DNA of 35,654 nt. Source: an uncultured SAR86 cluster bacterium. Lineage in GTDB: Bacteria; Pseudomonadota; Gammaproteobacteria; Magnimaribacterales; D2472. Location of the stretch: NCBI GenBank assembly GCA_902516285.1, contig CABXXT010000001.1, forward strand, positions 1 to 35,654, in the 5' to 3' direction. The notes beneath the pieces are model-generated. The model was not told the origin of the DNA and did not search any database. It saw only the letters and a program-made list of their open reading frames with translations. Every line of letters begins with the position of its first letter. The first letter of the stretch is position 1. The position numbers and the translations under genes were made by a program. This document shows, piece after piece, positions 24,367-34,100 of the stretch.

Positions 24367-25701
24367 TTATCTATCGAATTCAATTTGCATACCAAATGGT
24401 AAATCTTTAATAATTTCTCCGTCTTGAAATGCAATATTTCCATTTACAATAGTTAAATATATTGATGAAGGGAAGGTTTTACCAAGAAATGGTGACCAAC
24501 CGCACTTGTATAGTATGTTTTCTTTAGTTACTTCATATGATTTATCAATATCAAGAACTGCTAAATCTGCATAATACCCTTCTCTTATATATCCTCTATC
24601 TTTTACCTGAAACCTTTTAGCAACGTTATGACTTGTTTTTTCAACAATTGTTTCAAGCGAGAGTATGTCTTTATGATAAAAATCCATGAGAATTTGTAAC
24701 CCATGTTGAACAAGAGGAAGTCCAGCCGGCGCATCTTTATAGTTTTGCATTTTTTCTTCCCAGGTGTGAGGAGCATGATCTGTAGCAATAATATCTATCT
24801 TATCTTCCTTTAGGGATTTAATGAGAGCTTGTCTGTCAGTTTCAGTTTTTATAGACGGATTACATTTAATTTGATTTCCAAGCTCACGATAATATGAATC
24901 ATTTAAAAGCATATGATGCACACAAACTTCTGCAGTAATTTTTTTTCCATCAATCATTCCTGATGTAAATAATTCCATTTCCTTTTCAGTAGTTAAATGG
25001 AAGACATGGAGATCAGCATCATATTTTTTTGCAAGGTCAACAGCCAATGAGCTAGATAAATAACAGCTATCAACATCTCTTATTAAATGGTGATGTTCAG
25101 CAGATAAATTATCGCCATATTTATCATCAAATATTTGTTCACGATCTTTCACTCTTTGGGGATCTTCACAATGAGTGACAACAATAAGTGGGGAATAATT
25201 AAATATATCATTAAGTGCATCAATACTGTCGACTAACATTTCACCAGTAGAAGCGCCCATAAAAACTTTGAGTGCTGCTGCTTGTGTAATATCAACTTTT
25301 TTTATCTCTTCGATATTAGTATTGCTTCCTCCAAGATGAAAAGAGTAATTAGATAGAGACTTTTTGCTAGCTATTTCAAATTTTTTAGTTAAGTTTTCAT
25401 TGGTTGTTGTGGTCGGATTGACATTAGGCATTTCAAAGTAGCTGGTTACACCCCCTGCCAAGCCAGCTTTTGATTCAGTCGAAATGTCACCTTTATGAGT
25501 TAACCCAGGTTCTCTAAAATGCACTTGATCATCAATAAGTCCTGGTAGAACAAATCTACCATTAATGTCCATAGTTTTTTTAGATTCTGATGAAATTGAG
25601 GAAGCTACTAATTCAATTCTTCCTGACCTAATTGCAATGTCTGATTCAGTAATTTTATTTTCATTTACTACATTGCAATTTTTTAATATTAAGTCATACA
25701 T
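24367..25701 (-). CDS. Dihydroorotase-like cyclic amidohydrolase
   Basis: 444 residues, amidohydrolase superfamily. Blocks: DDQVHFREPGLTHKGD (57-72), a lysine in KVFMGASTGEML placed like the carbamylated metal-bridging Lys of hydantoinases and class II dihydroorotase, THCED, CVHHMLLND and ATDHAPHT. The best reading is dihydroorotase (carbamoyl-aspartate to dihydroorotate, pyrimidine synthesis). The first metal-binding His of the usual HxH is Gln59 here (Q-V-H). To my recollection this variant also occurs in dihydroorotases annotated in Bacteroidetes, which suggests either descent by transfer or a distinct clade. Its start overlaps the lysC stop by one base (TAATG). It lies where many gammaproteobacteria carry csrA. 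Confidence 0.82.
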   Translation of the reverse strand: MYDLILKNCNVVNENKITESDIAIRSGRIELVASSISSESKKTMDINGRFVLPGLIDDQVHFREPGLTHKGDISTESKAGLAGGVTSYFEMPNVNPTTTTNENLTKKFEIASKKSLSNYSFHLGGSNTNIEEIKKVDITQAAALKVFMGASTGEMLVDSIDALNDIFNYSPLIVVTHCEDPQRVKDREQIFDDKYGDNLSAEHHHLIRDVDSCYLSSSLAVDLAKKYDADLHVFHLTTEKEMELFTSGMIDGKKITAEVCVHHMLLNDSYYRELGNQIKCNPSIKTETDRQALIKSLKEDKIDIIATDHAPHTWEEKMQNYKDAPAGLPLVQHGLQILMDFYHKDILSLETIVEKTSHNVAKRFQVKDRGYIREGYYADLAVLDIDKSYEVTKENILYKCGWSPFLGKTFPSSIYLTIVNGNIAFQDGEIIKDLPFGMQIEFDR

Positions 25702-26915
25702 TATTCTTCCAAATTAAATTCTTTATGAAGTACTTGAACAGCCTTATCAACCAAGCTTTTATCAATTACCATCGTTAGTTTTATTTCAGAGGTACAAATA
25801 ATTTGAATATTCACATCGTTCTCTGATAGTGCCTTGAAAGCTTTACTAGCAACCCCAGATTGAGATCTCATACCAACACCAACAAGAGAAACTTTACCAA
25901 TATTTGAGTCAACCATAACATCTTTAAAGCTAACATCTTTTTTAATATCTTCGATAATAGCGTCTACAATTGGTTTTTCATCAATCGGGACTGTGAAAGT
26001 AAAATCAGTCTTTCCATCTACGCTTACATTTTGCACAATTACATCAACATCAATGTCAGCATCACTAATTGGGCCTAGAATTTTGAAGGCAGTTCCTGGT
26101 ATATCTCCAATACCATGAAGAGTATATTTAATTTGATCTTTTTGATATGCAATACCTGAAACTAAAGCATTTTCCATACTCTTTTCCTCCAATGAGATTA
26201 ATGTACCACTACTCTCATTAAAACTCGATAATACTTTTACTGAAACTCTATACTTATTTGCAAATTCAACAGCCCTTGTTTGCATTACTTTAGCTCCTTG
26301 ACTAGCCAGTTCTAGCATTTCTTCCATTGTTATAGAGTCTAACTTTTTTGCATTAGGAACTACCTTTGGATCTGCAGTAAAAATTCCATCAACATCCGTA
26401 TAGATATCACATCTTTTAGCATTAATTTTTGAGGCAATTGCAACAGCTGTTGTGTCTGACCCCCCTCTGCCCAAGGTAGTAATATCACCACTTTCAGTTA
26501 TTCCTTGAAATCCAGTAATTATTGGAATTATTCCTTCATCCAAGACATCTTTAATTTTATTTTCATCAACATCTAAGATTTTAGCTTTTGAAAATGAACT
26601 GGTTGTCTTCATTGATATTTGAGATGCTGAGTATGATCTTGCTTGAATGCCTTTAGATTGAAGAGCTATTGTAAGCAAAGCAGAGCTCACTGTTTCACCT
26701 GTTGAAATAAGTGCATCAAATTCTCTTTTATCTGGACTTTTGCTGAAATGTTTTGCTAAATCTATTAATCTATTTGTCTCTCCGCTCATAGCTGAAACGA
26801 CAACAATGACTTTATTATCTCGAGATGTTTTTTTGATAATCTCCGCTACAGCATCAATCCTTTCGACTGAGCCAACAGAGGTTCCTCCAAACTTTTGAAC
26901 AATTATGTCTGACAT
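25701..26915 (-). CDS. lysC: Aspartate kinase
   Basis: 404 residues, the monofunctional type. The catalytic domain starts VQKFGGTSVGS and contains GRGGSDTTAVAIA and YTDVDGIFTADP. Two C-terminal ACT-type repeats follow (about 265-400), including VSLVGVGMRSQSGVASK and NIQIICTSEIKLTMV. It phosphorylates aspartate, the first step to lysine, threonine, methionine and diaminopimelate. The ACT repeats imply feedback inhibition by lysine and/or threonine. It starts seven bases after the alaS stop, as in the alaS-lysC order of many gammaproteobacteria. Confidence 0.96.
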   Translation of the reverse strand: MSDIIVQKFGGTSVGSVERIDAVAEIIKKTSRDNKVIVVVSAMSGETNRLIDLAKHFSKSPDKREFDALISTGETVSSALLTIALQSKGIQARSYSASQISMKTTSSFSKAKILDVDENKIKDVLDEGIIPIITGFQGITESGDITTLGRGGSDTTAVAIASKINAKRCDIYTDVDGIFTADPKVVPNAKKLDSITMEEMLELASQGAKVMQTRAVEFANKYRVSVKVLSSFNESSGTLISLEEKSMENALVSGIAYQKDQIKYTLHGIGDIPGTAFKILGPISDADIDVDVIVQNVSVDGKTDFTFTVPIDEKPIVDAIIEDIKKDVSFKDVMVDSNIGKVSLVGVGMRSQSGVASKAFKALSENDVNIQIICTSEIKLTMVIDKSLVDKAVQVLHKEFNLEE

Positions 26916-26921
26916 ATTTAT

Positions 26922-29495
26922 CTATTTTGCGAGGGATTTTACTGTATTTGAAATAGATGTCACGAAGTCTTGAACATTTTCTGTCTCTCCGGCACCCTGA
27001 GCAAAATCAGACCTCCCCCCACCTGTGCCATTAATTTGTTTTGAAAGTTCAGCAATCACATCTTTTGCTGATAGAGATTCACATAAATTTTTAGTAACTC
27101 CACAAACTAAGGCAACTTTATTTTTAGAAATACTCATCAGAACGACACATACTTTTTCATTTGTATTTTTTTTGGCATCAACAAGATTCCTAAGCTCTTT
27201 TGGATTATCTATTTTTACTTGTTCGACTACTAATTTGAAATCATCAATTTCAAATGTTTCTGAAAAAACTGTAGATTTCTTAATAGTTTTGTTTTTATTT
27301 TTTTTAAGCTCTTTGTTTTCTTCAATGAGATTTTGTACCTTCTCAAGCATATCTTCAGAGGAGACATTAAGGCTGGTTTGAAGTGATAGATTAATTTGTC
27401 TTATTTTTTCAATATGGTCAATTGCTTTCATGCCTGCAACAGCTTCAATCCTTCTAATACCTGAAGCAACACTTGATTGATTGATAATTATAAAAAATCC
27501 AATATCACCGGTTCTTTTAACATGAGTTCCTCCACACAATTCAACTGAATATGAGTTATCTCCCATTGTAAGAACTCTTACATCATCATCATATTTTTCA
27601 CCAAATAATGCCATTGCACCAGATTTAAGAGCATCATCAAGTCTCATTAATTCAGTTTTTACTTCTGAATTATTTAGTGCTTCTTTGTTTACAATTGCTT
27701 CTATGGCAGATATTTGATCTTTAGTTAAAGGTTTGTCATGGGAAAAATCAAAACGTAATTTATTCTCATCTACTAATGAACCTTTTTGTTGAACATGATC
27801 ACCCAGAACCTCTCTAAGTGCTGCATGTGCCAGATGAGTAGAAGAATGATGAATTGCTATTGCAGCCCTTTTTTCTTTTTCAACAGTCATTTTTATAACA
27901 TCACCAGTTTTAATTTTACCTTTTTTTATCAGGGCCTTGTGTATAAATACCTTACCCTGCTTTTTACAATCTAAAATATTACCAGCAGCAGTCTTAGATG
28001 CAAATTTTCCTCGATCACCAACTTGACCTCCAGATTCTGCATAAAAAGGTGTTTGATTTAATGCAATAAATATTTCTTCGTTATTTTTTGCAGTATTTAT
28101 TCTTTTATTATCTTTCCACAAAACCATAACTTCTGAATTAGATTCTAACTCCTCATATCCTAAAAAATGAGTCTCATCTATACCTGAAGCAGCTGGAAGT
28201 GATGAAACAAAGCTGCTTGAGGCTTTTGATGTCTCTTTTTGTTTATCCATGCAAACATTAAAACGTTTTTCATCTACAAGTAGATTTTTTTCTCTAGCAA
28301 TGTCTGCTGTCAAATCAAATGGGAATCCAAAAGTATCATGAAGTTTGAATATAATATCGCCTGAAATAGTATCACCAGTCATTTTAGAAATTGATTCTTC
28401 AAGAATATCAATTCCATTTTCTAATGTTTCAAAAAATTTACTTTCTTCATTTTTAATCACTTTAGTAATCTCGATTTGCTTATTAATTAATTCTGGGTAT
28501 GCGGAACTCATTAACTTTAGAAGTTCATCTACAAGCAAATACATAAAAGGTTCTTTAGCTCCAATTTTATAACCGTGTCTAATCCCTCTTCTCATTACTC
28601 GCCTTAAAACATAACCTCGCCCTTCTTTTTCAGGAATGACTCCATCAGAAATTAAAAATACAGTTGATCTAATATGATCTGCAATTACCTTATGAGAAGG
28701 ACTACCTTTTTCACCAAGAATTTTTTCAGAAGCAACAATTAAGTCTACAAATGTATCTGTTTCATAATTAGAATTTACTCCTTGCATGACAGCAGAAATC
28801 CTCTCAAGGCCCATTCCTGTATCAACTGACGGTTTTGGTAAGGGCTCCATTGTTCCAGTTTCATCTCTATTGAATTGCATAAAAACCAGATTCCATATTT
28901 CAACAAATCTGTCTCCCTCGTCTCCCTCTGCTCCTGGCGGCGAGCCTTCAATGTGATCTCCATGATCATAAAATATTTCAGAACAAGGCCCACATGGTCC
29001 TGTATCACCCATGGACCAAAAATTATCATCATCACCTAATCTAGCAATTCTACTGGGATCAATACCAATTACATTTTTCCAAATCTCCTCTGCTTCATCG
29101 TCATCTTCATAAACTGTTATCCATAATTTATCTTTATCAAGCTTTAAAACTTCGGTCAAAAATTCCCATCCATATTTAATTGCATCCTCTTTAAAATAAT
29201 CTCCAAAGCTAAAGTTACCTAACATTTCAAAAAATGTATGGTGTCTTAACGTATAGCCAACATTTTCTAAATCATTATGTTTACCTCCAGCTCTTATACA
29301 TCTTTGTGAGGTAGTTGCTCTAGTAAAGTTCTTTTTTTCTGTTCCAAGAAAAACATCCTTAAACTGAACCATTCCTGCATTTGTAAATAACAATGTTTCA
29401 TCATTATTTGGAATAAGAGAGCTTGATAAAACAACTTCATGACCTTTAGACTTAAAAAAATCTAAAAATGACTGTCTGATATCACTTGTTTTCAT
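26922..29495 (-). CDS. alaS: Alanine--tRNA ligase
   Basis: 857 residues with the full bacterial AlaRS order: class II aminoacylation core from the N-terminus (LFTNAGMVQFKDVFLG, TTSQRCIRAGGKHNDLENVG), tRNA-recognition region, editing domain and C-Ala domain. The editing zinc motifs are intact: HxxxH in HHSSTHLAHAAL and the Cys/His of CGGTHV. The C-terminal glycine motif is GTGGGRSDFAQGAGE. The first 14 bases lie inside the end of the gamma carbonic anhydrase gene, so translation is coupled. Confidence 0.97.
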   Translation of the reverse strand: MKTSDIRQSFLDFFKSKGHEVVLSSSLIPNNDETLLFTNAGMVQFKDVFLGTEKKNFTRATTSQRCIRAGGKHNDLENVGYTLRHHTFFEMLGNFSFGDYFKEDAIKYGWEFLTEVLKLDKDKLWITVYEDDDEAEEIWKNVIGIDPSRIARLGDDDNFWSMGDTGPCGPCSEIFYDHGDHIEGSPPGAEGDEGDRFVEIWNLVFMQFNRDETGTMEPLPKPSVDTGMGLERISAVMQGVNSNYETDTFVDLIVASEKILGEKGSPSHKVIADHIRSTVFLISDGVIPEKEGRGYVLRRVMRRGIRHGYKIGAKEPFMYLLVDELLKLMSSAYPELINKQIEITKVIKNEESKFFETLENGIDILEESISKMTGDTISGDIIFKLHDTFGFPFDLTADIAREKNLLVDEKRFNVCMDKQKETSKASSSFVSSLPAASGIDETHFLGYEELESNSEVMVLWKDNKRINTAKNNEEIFIALNQTPFYAESGGQVGDRGKFASKTAAGNILDCKKQGKVFIHKALIKKGKIKTGDVIKMTVEKEKRAAIAIHHSSTHLAHAALREVLGDHVQQKGSLVDENKLRFDFSHDKPLTKDQISAIEAIVNKEALNNSEVKTELMRLDDALKSGAMALFGEKYDDDVRVLTMGDNSYSVELCGGTHVKRTGDIGFFIIINQSSVASGIRRIEAVAGMKAIDHIEKIRQINLSLQTSLNVSSEDMLEKVQNLIEENKELKKNKNKTIKKSTVFSETFEIDDFKLVVEQVKIDNPKELRNLVDAKKNTNEKVCVVLMSISKNKVALVCGVTKNLCESLSAKDVIAELSKQINGTGGGRSDFAQGAGETENVQDFVTSISNTVKSLAK

Positions 29496-30012
29496 TTTCT
29501 TTTAAAAGCTTCTTATACTTTTTGTAATTTTCAACATAATGATTTGATGCAATTGAAACCATGCTTTGTTCTTCTTGATTTAATGTTTTTTTGATTTTCC
29601 CTGGTACACCTAAAACCATTGAACCATCAGGAACGACCATTCCCTCAGTAACTAATGCCTTTGAACCAATGATGCAATTTTTTCCAATTTTTGCTCCATT
29701 AAGAACAACAGAACCAATACCAATTAGACTTCCATCATCAATAGTACAGCCGTGGAGCATAGCCATATGCCCAACTGTTACATTTTTGCCTATTGAACAC
29801 GGATATCCTGGGTCAGTATGAACAACTGACCCATCCTGAATATTAGAACCCTCTCCAAGAGAAATTGGTTCATTATCTCCTCTGAGAACAGCGTTAAACC
29901 AAATACTTGAATCTTTTGCTAATCTAACATCACCAATAATGGTCGCATTAGGAGCTATCCAAAAATTATCTCCATCAGTCTGTAATTTTTTCTCACCAAT
30001 ATCAATATTCAT
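29482..30012 (-). CDS. Gamma carbonic anhydrase family protein (YrdA type)
   Basis: 176 residues of left-handed beta-helix hexapeptide repeats (IGDVRLAKDSSIW, IGKNVTVGH, IGIGSVVLNGAKIG, IIGSKALV). Three histidines sit in the zinc positions (VVHTDPG; GHMAMLHGC). The layout fits YrdA/PaaY-like gamma-class proteins, which are trimers; carbonic anhydrase activity in this group is often weak or unproven. The ATG overlaps the end of the Nudix gene by 11 bases, and its own end overlaps alaS by 14. Confidence 0.9.
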   Translation of the reverse strand: MNIDIGEKKLQTDGDNFWIAPNATIIGDVRLAKDSSIWFNAVLRGDNEPISLGEGSNIQDGSVVHTDPGYPCSIGKNVTVGHMAMLHGCTIDDGSLIGIGSVVLNGAKIGKNCIIGSKALVTEGMVVPDGSMVLGVPGKIKKTLNQEEQSMVSIASNHYVENYKKYKKLLKENENK

Positions 30013-30601
30013 CGTAATTTCTAATTAAATCTAAATCTGTTTTAATTTGAGCATTAAAACAAATTCTTAAAAAGTCTGCTGTAATCATTGCCGTTAAACC
30101 CCAAATCTTATTATTATTATAAACCCAACTTGGGATATATACTTTCAAATCATTCCTTTTAAACTCTTTGTATTGAATATTACTCTCATCTACGAGAAAA
30201 CTAATTGGTACTGTAAAAATCTCATCTATTTCATAGTTACCCTTAAAACTTTGGAGTTCTTTTAAGTAACCAACATACGGATTTACTTCTATTTTATGTC
30301 TTGATAATAAAAAATTTAAAGCTCCTAGTTTGCCAACATTTTGTATATCTAAATTAATTTCTTCCATGGATTCTCTCAAAGCAGTTTGATAGAGATCAAT
30401 ATCATTTTCTTCCCATTTACCTCCAGGAAAGCTTACCTCTCCAGCATGTGACTTTAACTTTGTGGATCTTTTGGTAAACAGAATTTCATACTCATCCTCT
30501 TCAATATCTTTAATTAATAAAATCAAAACTCCTGCTTTTCTATACCTTGTAGAATCATTTAGATTTATTTGTTTTAGTTTTTGCTTTATGCTGTCAAACA
30601 T
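30002..30601 (-). CDS. Nudix hydrolase, CoA pyrophosphatase-like (NudL)
   Basis: 199 residues. The Nudix box GGKWEENDIDLYQTALRESM followed by EEINL has the spacing and TALRE core of the coenzyme A pyrophosphatase group. SFPGG just before it and NPYVGYL after it are also typical of NudL/YeaB. It probably cleaves CoA or related dinucleotide pyrophosphates. No Shine-Dalgarno precedes the ATG. It is the first gene of the minus-strand array running through the carbonic anhydrase gene, alaS, lysC, the dihydroorotase-like gene, tRNA-Ser and the MetF-like gene. Its promoter must lie in the 52-base divergent gap at 30602-30653. Confidence 0.88.
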   Translation of the reverse strand: MFDSIKQKLKQINLNDSTRYRKAGVLILLIKDIEEDEYEILFTKRSTKLKSHAGEVSFPGGKWEENDIDLYQTALRESMEEINLDIQNVGKLGALNFLLSRHKIEVNPYVGYLKELQSFKGNYEIDEIFTVPISFLVDESNIQYKEFKRNDLKVYIPSWVYNNNKIWGLTAMITADFLRICFNAQIKTDLDLIRNYDEY

Positions 30602-30642
30602 GTTGTTTAGTTTAACTTCATAAGTATCTATATTCGTAAATT

Positions 30643-30647
30643 AAGGA
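30643..30647 (+). promoter_or_regulatory. Shine-Dalgarno deciding a TTG start for the second Nudix gene
   Basis: AAGGA sits six bases before TTG at 30654. That TTG is followed directly by the zinc-ribbon CSNC, so no later start is possible without losing the ribbon. Confidence 0.65.
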
Positions 30648-30653
30648 AAAAAT

Positions 30654-31190
30654 TTGAAATATTGTTCTAACTGTGGAAGCTCAAATTTGGAATTTATAGT
30701 TCCAAAACATGACAACATTAAAAGATATTGCTGTCAGGACTGCGGCACAATCTTTTATACAAATCCAAATAATGTTGTTGGAGCACTTTGCATAAGAGAT
30801 AAAAAGATTTTAATGGCTAAAAGAGATATCGATCCGAGAAAAGGTCTATGGACACTGCCGGCAGGCTTTATGGAAAATGCAGAAACACTTCAGGAGGGCG
30901 CATTAAGAGAAACATTTGAAGAGACAGGTTCTAAAGCCAAAATTAAAAAAGCCTATACCATGTTTAGTCTTCCACATATTAATCAAGTGCATATGTTTTT
31001 TTTGGCTGATCTTCTCGATGATAATTATGGACCAACTTTTGAGAGTTCTGAGGTTAGACTATTTGATATTGAAGAAATTTTATGGGATGAAATAGCATTT
31101 CCAACTGTTAAGAAGACACTTGAATACTATATTGAAGACTCAAAAAAAGGTGAATTTATTTTTCGGGAAGAAGGTATTAAGTTCTGGTAA
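30654..31190 (+). CDS. Nudix hydrolase with N-terminal zinc ribbon
   Basis: 178 residues from a TTG start. Residues 4-31 form a four-cysteine zinc ribbon (CSNC and CQDC). The Nudix domain follows: LWTLPAGFMENAETLQEGAL then RETFEETGS, a canonical box G-x5-E-x7-REUxEExG. Such ribbon-Nudix proteins hydrolyse ADP-ribose, NADH or FAD-like substrates; they are shorter than NudC and lack its N-terminal domain. The substrate is not determined. Its stop directly abuts the stop of the convergent purL gene with no bases between. Confidence 0.88.
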   Translation: MKYCSNCGSSNLEFIVPKHDNIKRYCCQDCGTIFYTNPNNVVGALCIRDKKILMAKRDIDPRKGLWTLPAGFMENAETLQEGALRETFEETGSKAKIKKAYTMFSLPHINQVHMFFLADLLDDNYGPTFESSEVRLFDIEEILWDEIAFPTVKKTLEYYIEDSKKGEFIFREEGIKFW

Positions 31191-34100
31191 TTAATTGTTT
31201 TCAGTAAATTTTCTTGCATTTACAAATATCTGCATCCATGGAGAGAACTCTGACCAATTTTTTGGATGCCAGCTCATTTGAATTTTTCTAAAAACTCTTT
31301 CCGGATGAGGCATCATTATTGTGATTCTGCCATCTGCAGCAGTCACACCGGTGATTCCCTCCTCAGATCCATTAGGATTTATAGGATATTTTTCAGTTCT
31401 ATTTTCATTAGAATCAACAAAATTTATTGCTATTTGATTTTGATTCTTTAGTTCTTGAAGATTATTATTTGCAAAATTTGCTCTTCCCTCACCATGTGCT
31501 GAAGCCACAGGCAATGACCAACCAGTCATATTTTGTAATAGTATTGAGTTAGTTTGTTTAATCTTTACCTGGACCAGTCTTGCCTCAAATTGATCAGAGA
31601 AATTTCTTTCAAAGCTCGGCCAGTATAAAGCGCCAGGTATTATAGATTTTAAGTTCGATAACATTTGGCATCCATTGCATACGCCTAGGGTAAATGTTTT
31701 TTGATTATCAAAGAATTTTTCGAATTGATCTTTTACGTTATTGTTATATAGAATAGTTTTAGACCATCCACCTCCAGCACCTAAAACATCTCCATAAGAA
31801 AAACCACCACAAACAGCCATTCCTTGAAAATTATCTAAAAGAACATTTCCCTCAAGAAGGTCTTGCATGTGAACATCAACTGGATCAAATCCAGCTAGGC
31901 TGAAAGCAGCAGCCATTTCATTTTGACCATTCACTCCTTGTTCTCTGAGAACAGCAACTTTTGGTTTTATACTTTTTAGGTTAGGTACAAATATTTGTGA
32001 CTCATCAAAAGATATATTATGCATAAGGCCAGAAAAGTTTTTATCATCGAGTAAACTTAGTTCAGAATCAGCAATCTCTTTGTTATCTCTTAAACACTGC
32101 ATAGCATGAGATGTCTCACGCCAAACCTTTTCGAGCTCTAATATTGATTTTTCAAATAATTCTGTATCCCCTTTAAAGATTGAAAAATTATTATCTTGAA
32201 GACTTCCTAATTCTCTAGCAATTAAGCCTTTCACTGTAAAAGTATTTATTATCGAACTTACGCAATCTTTTTTGATTTGAATAACAAAACCGGACTCTTC
32301 TGAGAATAATTGTTCGTTTGTATTAGAAGATAAGGGTATATTCATCTTCATTCCAATTTTTTTAGTGAAGCACATTTCAAGCAAGGTAGTTATAAGTCCT
32401 CCATCAGAGATATCATGAATAGCTAATATTTGATGATTCGAAATCATTTCTTGTATAAATGTAAACATTGTCCTGAAATCATCAACATTATCTATATCTG
32501 GTGTTTCTGTATAACTTGTTTCAGTTACTTCAGAAAAAATGGAGCCTGATAATCTTGTTTTATCATTTAGTTTTATAAGTAGAAATGATGTATCCATATC
32601 AGATTCTATTTCTGGTGTTGCGCTAATTGTGACATCATCAACTGGAGCCATTGCTGAAACAACTCCAGATAAGGGACTTGCAACCTGCATTTCATTTTTA
32701 CCATCTTTCCACTTAGTCTTCATTGATAGAGAGTCTTTTCCAACAGGAACTGAAATTTTTAAATCAATACATATTTTTGATAAAGCTTCTACACCTTTTC
32801 TCAAGGCTGAATCCTCTTGTATTTCTCCAGTTGGAGCCATCCAGTTCGCTGAAACTTGAACGTAATTTAATCCTTTTATAACAACTCCAGCCATGTTTGT
32901 TAGAGCTTCTGCAACAGCCATGCGCATTGAAGCTGATGGATTTGAAATTGCCAATGTTGGTTTCTCACCAATAGATATAGCTTCACCGAAATTTGATGTA
33001 AAAGATCTTAAGCTAAGAGAATAATCAGAAACAGGAACTTGATAAGGGCCAATAAATTGATCTCTTGCCACCATCCCACCCACAGACCTATCACCAATTG
33101 TTATTAGAAATGATTTCGATGCAACGGTTGGATGTTGCAAGACCTTTATAATTGATGACTCGAGATCTAATTCTTCTGCATTATCATCATCAGTTTTATA
33201 TAGATAATTGCTAGTGGCTCTTATTTCCTTAATAGGCAGATCACCAAAAAGCATAGACAGTGGAACATTGACTGGAAAATTATTATTATCCTCATCATAA
33301 AGCTTTACAGTTTTTTCTTTAGTAGTTATTCCAACAATTGCGAACTCGCATCTTTCTCTATGGCAAATTTCTTCAAAAGCCTTTTGATTATCTTTATGAA
33401 TTGCTAAAACATATCTTTCTTGTGATTCATTTGACCAAATCTCCATAGGTGACATCGATTTATCAGAGGTTGGAATTTTTGATAACTCAATATAAACCCC
33501 TAATTCAGAATCTTTAGCAAGCTCAGGAATTGCATTTGATAAACCTCCAGCACCTACATCATGAATAAACTCTATATAACTGTTCTCTTGATTGGAGCAT
33601 TTATTAATTACCTCCTGACATCGTCTTTCCATTTCTGCATTGTCACGCTGTACAGATGCGAAATCTAAATCCTCCTCACTATCACCTGAAGAAACTGAAG
33701 ATGCTGCTCCTCCTCCAAGACCAATCAACATTGCAGGTCCACCTAAAACAATTACTAAATACTCTTCATCAATTTGTAACTTGAAATTATTTTTTTCCCT
33801 AATTTCTCCAATACCACCAGCTAACATGATAGGTTTGTGATAACCATATGCATTATTTTCAATAAATTTACTTTCAAAAGATCGGAAATATCCCAATGTT
33901 GCAGGTCTACCAAACTCGTTATTAAAAGCTGCAGCACCAATAGGAGCCTCTGTCATTATTTGAAAAGGAGATGCGATTCTCGATGGTTTTTGTTCTTCCC
34001 CTTCCCAACTTCTTGGCAAGTCTGGAATTCTAAGGTTTGAAACATTGTAACCAATCAAGCCTACCTTAGGCTTGGCACCTCTTCCAGTGGCACCTTCATC

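Noticed and set aside
27025-27381. A 118-codon plus-strand reading frame inside alaS
   Set aside because: Antisense shadow of a well-conserved gene; its Ser/Phe/Leu-rich product is typical of reverse frames in AT-rich DNA.
32539-32859. A 106-codon plus-strand reading frame inside purL
   Set aside because: Antisense shadow of purL with no ribosome site and no family resemblance.
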